A stretch of 64,000 nucleotides of DNA. Source: a virus. Position numbers and translations under genes: made by a program. The notes beneath the pieces were generated by a model. The model saw only the letters and a program-made list of their open reading frames with translations. It was not told the origin of the DNA and searched no databases. Positions 42,861-50,757 of the stretch are shown one piece after another. Location of the stretch: the IMG/VR virus record IMGVR_UViG_3300024308_000302, positions 124,001-188,000 of that record; one strand, 5' to 3'. Position 1 is the first letter of the stretch; every line of letters starts with the position of its first letter.

Positions 42861-43331
42861 TTAAAAACAAGTGAAACGTTTGGTGATTTCGCGGGCTTCT
42901 TCTTGTGTACAAGGCCCAATACCGAGGCCAGTAATAATCAACTGCCCATTAAAATGTGGTGGATAAATATGCCCTCGATCAACAACAATGGCACAAGGAA
43001 TACCCGCTTTACGTGCCAAATTGTAAGCTTTGACAAGTTGATTACTATTTTTTGCCTTCATTGCAACTTTGGCACCACCATTATAAGCATCATTATGCTC
43101 ATTACACCAAACACGATACGCTTGAGCAACTTCTGGTTTATGATGTTCAGCAGAACGCAAAGCATCAGTATAGGCGTGACCAGCCTGCGGAAGAAGTTTG
43201 CCAGTTTCCATCACAATATCAGTACGCAAAATAGCATACTGATAATAATAAGGCTTATCATCTGGCCGACTATTGGCAAGAGCTTGTGCCAAAATATCTT
43301 CTTCGGTCAAATCAATAATATCAAGGCTCAT
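42861..43331 (-). CDS. Peptidyl-tRNA hydrolase 2 (PTH2)
   Basis: A 156-residue PTH2-fold protein: YYQYAILRTDIVMETGKLLP then QAGHAYTDAL (substrate-binding QxxHA), a GGAKVAMKAKNSNQLVKAY strand-helix, AGIPCAIVVDRG and C-terminal ITGLGIGPCTQEEAREITKRF. PTH2 cleaves peptidyl-tRNA to recycle tRNA. It is the archaeal/eukaryotic-type enzyme, uncommon in bacteria but found in large phages. It fits the tRNA-rich genome and may counter drop-off products of the micro-ORFs. First gene of the 42198-43331 operon. Confidence 0.9.
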   Translation of the reverse strand: MSLDIIDLTEEDILAQALANSRPDDKPYYYQYAILRTDIVMETGKLLPQAGHAYTDALRSAEHHKPEVAQAYRVWCNEHNDAYNGGAKVAMKAKNSNQLVKAYNLARKAGIPCAIVVDRGHIYPPHFNGQLIITGLGIGPCTQEEAREITKRFTCF

Positions 43332-43360
43332 AGGGCATCCTAAATTATGTATGTTAAAAA

Positions 43361-43678
43361 TTATTTGATGATGGTCAGTTCGTCAAGACCCATTTTACTC
43401 ATCAACATGACACCAGATTCAGTATCAAATTGCCATTCAACAATTTTACCACTTGTGAAGACAACAATGCAAGTGTGTTCAAAATTCAAGCCAACAATAC
43501 CTTGTCGAAAATCTTTGAACTCTTCTTCAAGATCGGCATTGATAGCACGAAACTGAGTCAGATCATAATCATCATCTGCCGTAACAGCCAGATAAACTTG
43601 ATCAACAACATTACCAAAGAATTGATAAAAAACATCAGTCAGTGCATTGTTAGCAATAGCAAAGTTTTTGATGGACAT
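43361..43678 (-). CDS. Hypothetical protein
   Basis: A 105-residue protein starting MSIKNFAIANNALTDVF, helical then beta-rich. TGTTATAAT lies 30 nt upstream. No family recognised. Confidence 0.7.
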   Translation of the reverse strand: MSIKNFAIANNALTDVFYQFFGNVVDQVYLAVTADDDYDLTQFRAINADLEEEFKDFRQGIVGLNFEHTCIVVFTSGKIVEWQFDTESGVMLMSKMGLDELTIIK

Positions 43679-43742
43679 GATACTGTACCTATTGGTTTAA
43701 AGTATCCTATTATAACACAATGAAGGTTGCATGAAAACCTTT

Positions 43743-44063
43743 TTATCTTAAATATCCAAAACATGAGTGTTTTTCAATATCGTTTACATTAAGATGAACA
43801 GATTTAATACCATTTATTTGATGAACAATTTGTTCAACCACTACAATTGAACCTACATTTATAACATTATTACATTTTTCTGGAATTGATAGTTTTTCAA
43901 ATATAAGACCATCATTAGATTTCAAATTCAAATAATTATTTCCAGTATCATCCTGATATTTTGCAGTTACACTCCACAAAGCGGGCCTAACATCCGTTTT
44001 TTCGTGATAAAATGTACATCCACTAATAATTAGCAAAACAAAAATAAAAAGAATATTTTTCAT
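43743..44063 (-). CDS. Small lipoprotein
   Basis: A 106-residue protein. Signal MKNILFIFVLLIISGC with lipobox ISGC, lipidated at Cys16. The mature part is beta-rich with cysteines in PEKCNN and KHSCFG. The ATG lies 8 codons, in frame, after the amber stop of 44085-44435, so suppression would join the two proteins. Likely periplasm-facing. Confidence 0.75.
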   Translation of the reverse strand: MKNILFIFVLLIISGCTFYHEKTDVRPALWSVTAKYQDDTGNNYLNLKSNDGLIFEKLSIPEKCNNVINVGSIVVVEQIVHQINGIKSVHLNVNDIEKHSCFGYLR

Positions 44064-44084
44064 AATAAAATTCCCAATAGTTAA

Positions 44085-44435
44085 CTATGATTGATTATAG
44101 TTAGCCCAGAATGATTTAACTTCTGGCCAAGAAACTTCAATTGTATCTGATTTATTAAATTCATAAATACCATCATGTCCAATAACAGAATTAACAAAAA
44201 GAACATTATGTTGATCAACAGCAAATATAGGATGCCAACTATCTGTTTCAAATAAATCAATTAAGACTTCTTTTAATGTGGGATATGCAGATTTAAAATC
44301 TTCCCAACTTTGAAGAACAATTTCCTCTTGCTTATCGTAATCATTTTTTTGGATTGCCACCAAAGTACAAATTTTTTTATCTGAACCTCTAACATTAGAT
44401 TCAATGAATTCTAAGTTTAAACCAATTCTTTCCAT
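44085..44435 (-). CDS. Family D paralogue, ends in TAG in frame with the next gene
   Basis: A 116-residue protein: SNVRGSDKKICTL, SWEDFKSAYPTLKEVLIDLF, TDSWHP, IGHDGIYEF. It ends at an amber codon, and the frame continues open through LTIGNFI into the lipoprotein gene. Function unknown. Confidence 0.75.
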   Translation of the reverse strand: MERIGLNLEFIESNVRGSDKKICTLVAIQKNDYDKQEEIVLQSWEDFKSAYPTLKEVLIDLFETDSWHPIFAVDQHNVLFVNSVIGHDGIYEFNKSDTIEVSWPEVKSFWANYNQS

Positions 44436-44463
44436 TCTCTAATCCTTTTAATGTTAAATAAAA

Positions 44464-44483
44464 AAAGACGCCTAAGCGTCTTT
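44464..44483 (-). terminator. Intrinsic terminator overlapping a stop codon
   Basis: AAAGACGC, TTAG, GCGTCTTT and a T run on the minus strand; the TAG stop of 44472-44726 is in the loop. Confidence 0.85.
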
Positions 44484-44726
44484 AATTTCGAAAGTTTCTC
44501 CTACATAGTATAGGATACTATGATGGCCTTTATCTCTGGCATAATCAATGCCCACAGTGTCTAGCCAATCATTGTATGAACCTGAATACGCTCTGATTGT
44601 ATTATCACCATTTGGGTAATCAGGATCACTCCAAATGAAATTGCCACAAGTTGTTTCAATGAAAAACTCATGTCCAAAAGACCAAAAAAAATGGCCATCA
44701 AGCAACAACAATTCTTCTTTTTTCAT
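44472..44726 (-). CDS. Small aromatic-rich protein, ends in TAG
   Basis: An 84-residue protein (MKKEELLLLDGHFFWSFGHEFF) rich in Trp, Tyr and Asp. The amber stop is in the loop of its terminator. No family recognised. Confidence 0.7.
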   Translation of the reverse strand: MKKEELLLLDGHFFWSFGHEFFIETTCGNFIWSDPDYPNGDNTIRAYSGSYNDWLDTVGIDYARDKGHHSILYYVGETFEIKDA

Positions 44727-44811
44727 CTTTATTTCTCCTTGGTTGAAAGCTTTAAAGTAATTAGTAGGAAATATAAATAAAGATAAAGAAAAACATTACG
44801 TTAGTAAAAGC

Positions 44812-44895
44812 TGGTGCCCGGAGCCGGACTCGAACCGGCACGGCTTTCGCCGGAAGATTTTAAGTCTTCTGTGTCTACCATTTCACCATCCGGGC
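44812..44895 (-). tRNA. tRNA-Leu(UAA)
   Basis: An 84-nt class II cloverleaf: acceptor GCCCGGA/TCCGGGC, anticodon arm GAAGA-CTTAAAA-TCTTC, long variable arm CGGCGAAAGCCG, encoded CCA. First of six Leu(UAA) genes. Confidence 0.95.
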
Positions 44896-44963
44896 ATAAA
44901 CAAAGATAACTCTTTGTTAACGGATATATTTTAAAAGATTTAAGTTAAATAATCAAGTTTTAA

Positions 44964-45278
44964 TTAATTATTTTTTGTCATTCTCGCTTTTAAAGTCTCT
45001 GCACCGAAAATAAAAGAATCAAACATCATTTTGAATTCTTCAATAAGTGTGTCTTCTGGAACTGAAAGAATACGTTCGTAAATTACTCGAAAAGCATGAT
45101 ACTGACCACAGCCAAGCTTTTGGTGCAGCAAAAAAGATTCTTTAAAACATGCAATTTTAAAATCACCCGGAGCAAGCTCAACCAAGCGACCAGACATATC
45201 AGAAAATTTTTCTTCAATGTCATCTGCAACAGAATTGACAAAAACAAGATCAGAAACAGAAAGTGGTGACATATTCAT
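44964..45278 (-). CDS. Hypothetical protein
   Basis: A 104-residue protein starting MNMSPLSVSDLVFVNS. It may be a remote relative of the 49186-49512 product (similar order of F....D, CF.E and EEF..M...F). Located between two tRNA-Leu genes. No family recognised. Confidence 0.7.
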   Translation of the reverse strand: MNMSPLSVSDLVFVNSVADDIEEKFSDMSGRLVELAPGDFKIACFKESFLLHQKLGCGQYHAFRVIYERILSVPEDTLIEEFKMMFDSFIFGAETLKARMTKNN

Positions 45279-45308
45279 TTTTTAGACCTTTTCTAATATT
45301 AAGAAATT

Positions 45309-45393
45309 TGGTGCCCGGTGCCAGACTCGAACTGGCACGGATTTCGCCGGAAGATTTTAAGTCTTCTGTGTCTACCAATTTCACCAACAGGGC
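45309..45393 (-). tRNA. tRNA-Leu(UAA)
   Basis: 85 nt, same anticodon arm as 44812-44895; acceptor GCCCTGT/ACCGGGC has one mismatch. CCA encoded. Seven nt before tRNA-Arg. Confidence 0.92.
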
Positions 45394-45399
45394 ATAATT

Positions 45400-45476
45400 T
45401 GGCCCATGCGGCAGGACTCGAACCTGCGACCATCCGCTTAGAAGGCGGATGCTCTATCCAACTGAGCTACGCACGG
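45400..45476 (-). tRNA. tRNA-Arg(UCU)
   Basis: 77 nt, acceptor CCGTGCG/CGCATGG, discriminator G, loop CTTCTAA (anticodon TCT), encoded CCA. Confidence 0.95.
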
Positions 45477-45485
45477 ATGTTTGTC

Positions 45486-45614
45486 TTAGGCGTCCTGATG
45501 ACGATTGCGGCGTTTGTCACGGAATTTACGGTCATTTTTCGCAAAATTGCGGGTTTCTTTGTCACGACCCTTGGAAGTGAATTTTTCGGTCATATCGCGG
45601 TGAGAACCTTGCAT
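45486..45614 (-). CDS. Small basic MQGS protein, copy 1
   Basis: A 42-residue protein MQGSHRDMTEKFTSKG followed by KFRDKRRNRHQDA. ATG at 45614 has AAGGAA 8 nt upstream and a TTTACA-17-TATAAT promoter. Paralogue of 47022-47156 (MQGSYGDATERF ... RRNKRRNRHKDAD). Both lie beside a tRNA-Leu gene. Very high Arg/Lys content suggests RNA or ribosome binding. The open frame extends upstream to the amber stop of 45771-46022. Confidence 0.75.
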   Translation of the reverse strand: MQGSHRDMTEKFTSKGRDKETRNFAKNDRKFRDKRRNRHQDA

Positions 45615-45650
45615 TTCGTATTTCCTTGTATGTTTCGTTTTGATGGCTCC

Positions 45651-45679
45651 ATTATAGAGAAATTGGTACTGCATGTAAA
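45651..45679 (-). promoter_or_regulatory. Strong sigma70-like promoter
   Basis: TTTACA, 17 bp, TATAAT on the minus strand, driving the MQGS gene, tRNA-Arg and tRNA-Leu. Confidence 0.8.
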
Positions 45680-45770
45680 GCATTATTTTCGTTTTTTCTA
45701 AATTGTTTTTGATTGATTTTAAACAATAAATTAAAATAAACCAGAGGGCAGATTTAATAGAACCTGAAAA

Positions 45771-46022
45771 CTACAGGTTCATAGCTGACAACTTATGCCG
45801 AGCGAATTCTAAGACTTCTGCAAGTTCAAAACCATCCAAATCACCAAGATGAGCCACAACATGTGGATTGCGAGATGCCCACAGATCACCTTCTTTTTTA
45901 ATCACTGTAGTGCCTTCTGTAGCTCCCCAACCAGCAATCACCGTGCCACGGCAAGCAAAGCCTGTATGACAAACACTGGAACTGCCATCAGCAAAAATGA
46001 TTTCTTTGGGTTCATCAGACAT
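45771..46022 (-). CDS. Small hypothetical protein, ends in TAG
   Basis: An 83-residue protein starting MSDEPKEIIFADGSSS; GGGTG lies 6 nt before the ATG, so the 28-codon extension is rejected. The amber stop sits in a weak hairpin AACCTG/CAGGTT. The same frame stays open for 29 codons and runs into the frame of the MQGS protein. No family recognised. Confidence 0.7.
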   Translation of the reverse strand: MSDEPKEIIFADGSSSVCHTGFACRGTVIAGWGATEGTTVIKKEGDLWASRNPHVVAHLGDLDGFELAEVLEFARHKLSAMNL

Positions 46023-46247
46023 AATAACACCCCAAACATTTTTACTGCAGAGAGCTAGAGCATATTTTTTAATTGTCAGACTTGTGATGTTTTTTACTTG
46101 AGTCATGTGAAAATACCTATATATCGTTGATTTAATAAAGTAATTTTGGTAAAAATTAGAATTTGAAGCAAGAAGTTTGAATTATACCATATTGAATAAT
46201 CGTAAGCAAAAAAAATCTGGCTAAAACCAGATCTTTAAATTATTGAT

Positions 46248-46610
46248 TTAGGTTACTGCAATTTGATTTGTATATTTTCGTTGATTTTTATAAATGTCAT
46301 TCGCCTTTTCTTCACTGATTTGAACAAGATTGATAAGGGGAGCGTTTTCAAAGACATTATAAAACCAATCAGAAACAGCCTGAGTATAAGTATATCCGGG
46401 GACACAAGAAACTCTTTTAAATTTCAGAATAGGACGGCCACGACCATCAACAACTACGCTCTTAGAAATATACAAAGGAGAGTCTTTTCCTGCATCAGCA
46501 TCAACAAAGAAAGTTGAACCAATGTAAGGATTATTGTTATAACAGATGAACACATAACAAAAACAACCCAAAAGGAATAGAGCACACACAATAAAAATCA
46601 ATGTTGGCAT
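46248..46610 (-). CDS. Membrane-anchored hypothetical protein
   Basis: A 120-residue protein with one N-terminal helix (LIFIVCALFLLGCFCYVFI) and a soluble domain with Gly-Arg-Gly turn (VVVDGRGRPILKF). It may be a signal-anchored periplasmic protein. The spacer 46611-46905 holds only a terminator at about 46785-46803 and no gene. Confidence 0.7.
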   Translation of the reverse strand: MPTLIFIVCALFLLGCFCYVFICYNNNPYIGSTFFVDADAGKDSPLYISKSVVVDGRGRPILKFKRVSCVPGYTYTQAVSDWFYNVFENAPLINLVQISEEKANDIYKNQRKYTNQIAVT

Positions 46611-46784
46611 AATTTAATCCTCTTATTGTTCAATTTTTTAAATGTTATAAAGCTAAACTGATATTCAAGAGTATGGTAAAATTTACAAAAGTTGAATGAA
46701 CAGTTGCGAGAGGTTTATTTTATCAAAAAATGACACAAAATACAACAATAAGTGATGAATTCACACAAAAATTAAATAACAAAA

Positions 46785-46803
46785 AACCCCTTCTAAGAGG
46801 GGC
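46785..46803 (-). terminator. Intrinsic terminator
   Basis: CCCCTCT, TAG, AGAGGGG-type stem with T run on the minus strand, downstream of the tRNA-Leu at 46906. Confidence 0.7.
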
Positions 46804-46905
46804 TGTTCAATCTCTATTAATTAGTTTTCTATAAGTAACTTACTGAATGGATAGCTTACATTTTGAACGTTCATTAATTATCAGTAGTTTTATTGTAGTT
46901 GAATT

Positions 46906-46989
46906 TGGTGCCCGAAGCCAGACTCGAACTGGCACGGCTCTCGCCGGAAGATTTTAAGTCTTCTGTGTCTACCATTCCACCATTCGGGC
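46906..46989 (-). tRNA. tRNA-Leu(UAA)
   Basis: 84 nt, acceptor GCCCGAA/TTCGGGC, anticodon arm GAAGA-CTTAAAA-TCTTC, encoded CCA. Confidence 0.95.
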
Positions 46990-47021
46990 TTAAAAATGGT
47001 CTACCGTAGTAGACCTGTTAA

Positions 47022-47156
47022 TCAGTCTGCGTCTTTATGACGGTTTCGGCGTTTATTGCGTCGGTTACGATCTTCTCGATGAGCACGAGCTTTTTCTGGA
47101 TCTTTTTGTTTACGGCCACTGAAACGTTCTGTTGCATCACCATAAGAACCTTGCAT
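47022..47156 (-). CDS. Small basic MQGS protein, copy 2
   Basis: A 44-residue protein beginning MQGSYGDATERFSGRKQ and ending NRRNKRRNRHKDAD at TGA. GAGGA lies 9 nt before the ATG. Paralogue of 45486-45614; co-transcribed with the tRNA-Leu 33 nt downstream. Promoter TTGCAC-17-TAATAT upstream. Confidence 0.75.
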   Translation of the reverse strand: MQGSYGDATERFSGRKQKDPEKARAHREDRNRRNKRRNRHKDAD

Positions 47157-47247
47157 TTTTTACATCCTCTTTTTTGGGTAATCTTTGTAACTTTGTAGCT
47201 TTATATTATCAACGTTTTTTTAAATGTGCAAGCTTTTTTTTGCAATT

Positions 47248-47466
47248 TTAAGTCAATTTTTGTGCAGCATCGTAGGCAAGTGCAAATGTACGGAAAGCGT
47301 CAATCTCAACAGCTTCACCACCATGAGTTGGAATCTCAAAAAGATGGAAAAGACCACCATCACGGATTTCAATATACCACCCATCATCAATATATGGGGC
47401 ATTTTGAACAATCATATGGCCAGTTGACGGATCAAAAAAAGAAAAAAGCGGAATATTAGTAGACAT
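47248..47466 (-). CDS. Small hypothetical protein
   Basis: A 72-residue protein starting MSTNIPLFSFFDPSTGHM with aromatic-rich strands (DDGWYIEIRDGGLFHLFEI). No family recognised. Confidence 0.7.
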   Translation of the reverse strand: MSTNIPLFSFFDPSTGHMIVQNAPYIDDGWYIEIRDGGLFHLFEIPTHGGEAVEIDAFRTFALAYDAAQKLT

Positions 47467-47554
47467 AAATCACCTCATAATTTAAACCTATAATAGCATA
47501 AAACACTATAAATTCAAGAAAAAAATTTTGGTGAGGTCTTTATTGTGTTTGAAA

Positions 47555-48550
47555 TTAAATAGAATACATACTGAGCAACATTAAAGTGTCTTCTGACAGT
47601 GGCAATGCAGGTGAAATATCAATCTCTTTTAACATTCTAATCGTTTGCATTGATGGGTATCTTGATAAACAATAATTATATCTGGACATGTAAACTTTTT
47701 TAAATTTATTTACATAGTCAATATAATCATTATTGAGGTACTGTTTATATTGAATAGATAATGTACCAGACTCATATGTTATAATCATGAATCTATCATA
47801 AGATTTAACAGAAGAGTCTGACTTATCACTATCAGATGGATGATGTTCAACAATAAGCTCATACTTTCGTCCATTTTTATACAACAAACATGGATTGTAG
47901 TCATTTTTAAGAATTCTAACTTTTTTTGTATCAATGTATTTTTCAAAACTAATAGCTATATCACGCACAGCTTCCATTGATGTAAAATCACTGAATCGGC
48001 CAACTTCAAAAATCAACTTATCAGCAATATAAAAGTGAGCTTTATTTAAGATGGAACCTGTTTTTGAAAGTAGACAAAAAGAGATACGCTCAACACCAGT
48101 AACAACTGTTTTTTGTAATATTTTAATTTCTGGATAATAATTTTCATCTAAAGTAAGTAAGTTAGGGACTTTAGATAAACTTTGAGAATCGTTGCCTGTC
48201 AATAAGTCCATTAAATCTGGATGATTGTTAAACACGCCTACATAACGATTTTTTAAATAAGGAAAAACAGAAGAATCCATTGTTAAAAGTATGTTTTTAT
48301 TAATACATTCCATAATGAAATCTTGATGATTTAAAGATGATTCATACTTCATACAATAATCCATAGAAACTTGACTAACAAAATCTTTTATACTTAAAAA
48401 TAAGAAGCCATCTAAAAATGTAGCGTTAGCTAATAGATTATTATTTAATTTCAATGAATAGGAATTATTAGTAAATTCTTTAATAGAAGATACAACTGAA
48501 TCTACGTCCTCTTTTTTCTTGAAATAATCCTTTAACTTATTTAAAAACAT
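47555..48550 (-). CDS. Family B paralogue (hydrophobic C-terminal tail)
   Basis: A 331-residue protein ending PLSEDTLMLLSMYSI, nearly the same tail plan as the 57692 product. It also shares MQTIRMLKEIDIS ahead of the tail with SFSVLEKLDNLGLS there. No known family. Confidence 0.75.
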   Translation of the reverse strand: MFLNKLKDYFKKKEDVDSVVSSIKEFTNNSYSLKLNNNLLANATFLDGFLFLSIKDFVSQVSMDYCMKYESSLNHQDFIMECINKNILLTMDSSVFPYLKNRYVGVFNNHPDLMDLLTGNDSQSLSKVPNLLTLDENYYPEIKILQKTVVTGVERISFCLLSKTGSILNKAHFYIADKLIFEVGRFSDFTSMEAVRDIAISFEKYIDTKKVRILKNDYNPCLLYKNGRKYELIVEHHPSDSDKSDSSVKSYDRFMIITYESGTLSIQYKQYLNNDYIDYVNKFKKVYMSRYNYCLSRYPSMQTIRMLKEIDISPALPLSEDTLMLLSMYSI

Positions 48551-48661
48551 AATAATATTAAATGTGCATGATTATAGTATGCAACATAATAATACTTTTT
48601 CAAATAAAAAAGCCAACATTGAATGCTGGCTTATTAATGGAATTATTTAATTAGAAAAGTG

Positions 48662-48913
48662 TTAAATTCTTGATATAAGTAGACAAATTATGAAAGTAAT
48701 AATATAAGCAGAAAGCCAAATAACTTTAAAAGGTCTGGTTTTAATTTTGGTTGCAAAAGGTGTAACACGTTCAACCATTTGAACAACAATTGGATATGAG
48801 GCCAATAACTCTTGTTCACATTTAATAAGAATGTGATTATTTGGACTATGATAACGTTCAAGCAATATAGTAGGTATCAGACAACAACTTACAAACAAAA
48901 AAATAAATAGCAT
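48662..48913 (-). CDS. Small membrane protein, in frame after an amber stop
   Basis: An 83-residue protein with TM segments at residues 1-19 and 67-83. The ATG lies 4 codons, in frame, after the amber stop of 48923-49159, so suppression would fuse the secreted protein to this membrane anchor. AGG precedes the ATG, so separate initiation is also possible. Confidence 0.7.
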   Translation of the reverse strand: MLFIFLFVSCCLIPTILLERYHSPNNHILIKCEQELLASYPIVVQMVERVTPFATKIKTRPFKVIWLSAYIITFIICLLISRI

Positions 48914-48922
48914 TACACATAC

Positions 48923-49159
48923 CTAATAAATAATAGTAACAAGATGTGAAACACCATTTTTAAGAATAACATCTCTTTTTTCAACTTTTGTTTGAACATT
49001 TTTACCATTATTCCCACAATCAACAGAAACTACAGTATTGAGTGCAGATGCAATGCAAGCATCAGGTAGAATAACCAAGCGAACTTCAATATAGCCAGTC
49101 ATTGTGCCAGCATGCACACTGAATGGAATCAACAACAAAGGCAATATCTTTTTCCACAT
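48923..49159 (-). CDS. Small secreted protein, ends in TAG
   Basis: A 78-residue protein. Residues 1-17 form a Sec signal (ending SVHA). The mature part GTMTGYIEVRLVILPDACIA and VSVDCGNNG has two cysteines likely in a disulfide, a plan reminiscent of small pilus/spore-coat U-like domains, though far too short for a confident match. It ends at an amber stop with the next gene in frame. Confidence 0.7.
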   Translation of the reverse strand: MWKKILPLLLIPFSVHAGTMTGYIEVRLVILPDACIASALNTVVSVDCGNNGKNVQTKVEKRDVILKNGVSHLVTIIY

Positions 49160-49185
49160 GATTATTTTACCTGTACTGGATGATT

Positions 49186-49512
49186 TTAATTAGGTTTAAT
49201 CAATGAAAGAGAGAATTTGAAAGCTTCATACATGCTTACATATTCTTCACGCACTTTAGTTTCATTGAATGAGCAAACCATAGAGCGGAAATAACGATAA
49301 GCTGGATAAGCTTTAATTCCATCTTGTTTGAGTTCTGCTTTGATAGCTTCTGCAAAGCAAGCAGAAATGAAAATGCCATGACTAACAGAACCTCGACCAG
49401 TAATATCAAAACATTTAAAATCAATATCATCAAAGCTAGCTCGCAATGATTCAATTTGTGCATCACTCAGATCATGAGTAGTTTGCTTAGTGTTATCAAT
49501 AGCATTGTGCAT
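49186..49512 (-). CDS. Hypothetical protein
   Basis: A 108-residue protein. GGAG lies 6 nt before the ATG at 49512 (MHNAIDN), favouring it over the two ATGs just upstream, the first of which overlaps the stop of 49524-50165. No family recognised; possible remote relative of 44964-45278. Confidence 0.65.
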   Translation of the reverse strand: MHNAIDNTKQTTHDLSDAQIESLRASFDDIDFKCFDITGRGSVSHGIFISACFAEAIKAELKQDGIKAYPAYRYFRSMVCSFNETKVREEYVSMYEAFKFSLSLIKPN

Positions 49513-49523
49513 ATGCATCTCCA

Positions 49524-50165
49524 TTAGATAAGAATCATTTTTAAGGCTTCAATTTTATCATTTAACATATGTTTTTGCAATGCAACTTTGAAATCTTTTT
49601 CCTGAAATATTTCAAAAAAGGCATCTGGTCTTTTATAAGCTATGTAGCTGAGTCTTATTGTTTCAAGAATTTCATTATAATCAAGAGTATCGTTCACAAT
49701 TTCTACGATACTATTATTTTCAATGTAAAAATCCTTAAAGTATGACAAATAGTTAGACTTTGTATAATATTCAAACCTATTTTCAAGGTGGTATAAATCA
49801 ACTCCAGCAGAGTAAATATGATTTTCATTAAGAATAAAACAACTCCAAGATTCTCTATCAACAGTAAATTGAGATGAAATTTTCATGTTATAATTAGTAT
49901 TAAATGGCAATTTAAGTAAGTAACTAGAAGGTAAGCGAATTTCAAACCCCAGAAATCCACTTTTACCATAAGCCACGTTCAATGTGGCAATTACTGATTG
50001 TTTAAAAGAAAATTCAAATTGTTCATAATCAGCACAATAAACATGAACTACACCGTTATTAATAAGTTGAAACTTATCATTAATAATTTTGAAAAGCTTA
50101 ACAATGGTTTCCTTCTCAACTTTTGGATACCATTGATCTTGATTAACTAATAAGAAATCAATCAT
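49524..50165 (-). CDS. Family B paralogue (hydrophobic C-terminal tail)
   Basis: A 213-residue protein ending NDKIEALKMILI. In an operon between the NADAR-like gene (upstream, 1 nt gap) and 49186. No known family. Confidence 0.75.
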   Translation of the reverse strand: MIDFLLVNQDQWYPKVEKETIVKLFKIINDKFQLINNGVVHVYCADYEQFEFSFKQSVIATLNVAYGKSGFLGFEIRLPSSYLLKLPFNTNYNMKISSQFTVDRESWSCFILNENHIYSAGVDLYHLENRFEYYTKSNYLSYFKDFYIENNSIVEIVNDTLDYNEILETIRLSYIAYKRPDAFFEIFQEKDFKVALQKHMLNDKIEALKMILI

Positions 50166-50166
50166 G

Positions 50167-50682
50167 TTAGATTTCCAGATTTAAATGCATACGCATAAGG
50201 TGTCTAACTCTTGAGATCTCTTCAATAATCCAATCATATTGAGGAACAGTAATGATTTTTGCATTTTGCTGATCTTTACCAAAATAATAATAATGAACAA
50301 GAGGCAATGTTGAATAGGTCAATTCTTTAAGGATATCTTTATTTTGACGAAGTTTACAACGAATGGCTTCACAAACGTCTTCTTTGAAATAATAAGAAAA
50401 AATACCAGAACTGTCATCGTCTTTTACAGGAAGAAGTTTACGACCTAATTCTTTTGCAGCAAGTCCATAGGTCAATTTGATTTCTTCTGAATCAATGCCA
50501 TGTTCCAAAAGAAGACGGAAATACCAAAAGGCTTCTACTGATGCAAATTTACCATATTTGGGATGAACAAAATAACTACGATTAAAGTTAGTTAGCTTTT
50601 TGCCAAGAGCAGTTTTACCACGACTAAACACATTGATGTGATCGACGCCATCATTCAAGGGCGAAAGGATTATGTTTGTCAT
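50167..50682 (-). CDS. NADAR-like protein
   Basis: A 171-residue protein resembling the NADAR (YbiA) superfamily: LGKKLTNFNRSYFVHPKYGKF, then SVEAFWYFRLLLEHG (family pattern LSNF...y....SvEh.yq..K), and later CEAIRCKLRQNKD and ATIT-like helix. NADAR enzymes hydrolyse ADP-ribose N-glycosidic bonds and reverse guanine ADP-ribosylation by DarT-type toxins. Here Glu in SVEA keeps the usual acidic residue. The function in this diverged form is inferred. Confidence 0.65.
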   Translation of the reverse strand: MTNIILSPLNDGVDHINVFSRGKTALGKKLTNFNRSYFVHPKYGKFASVEAFWYFRLLLEHGIDSEEIKLTYGLAAKELGRKLLPVKDDDSSGIFSYYFKEDVCEAIRCKLRQNKDILKELTYSTLPLVHYYYFGKDQQNAKIITVPQYDWIIEEISRVRHLMRMHLNLEI

Positions 50683-50738
50683 AATTAGCTCCTTGTCAAA
50701 TCAGAATTATAACATAATATCAATCGAAAATAAAGAAA

Positions 50739-50757
50739 AACCCGCTTAGAGCGGGTT
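50739..50757 (-). terminator. Intrinsic terminator
   Basis: AACCCGC, TCTAA, GCGGGTT and a T run on the minus strand after the Nudix gene. Confidence 0.85.
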
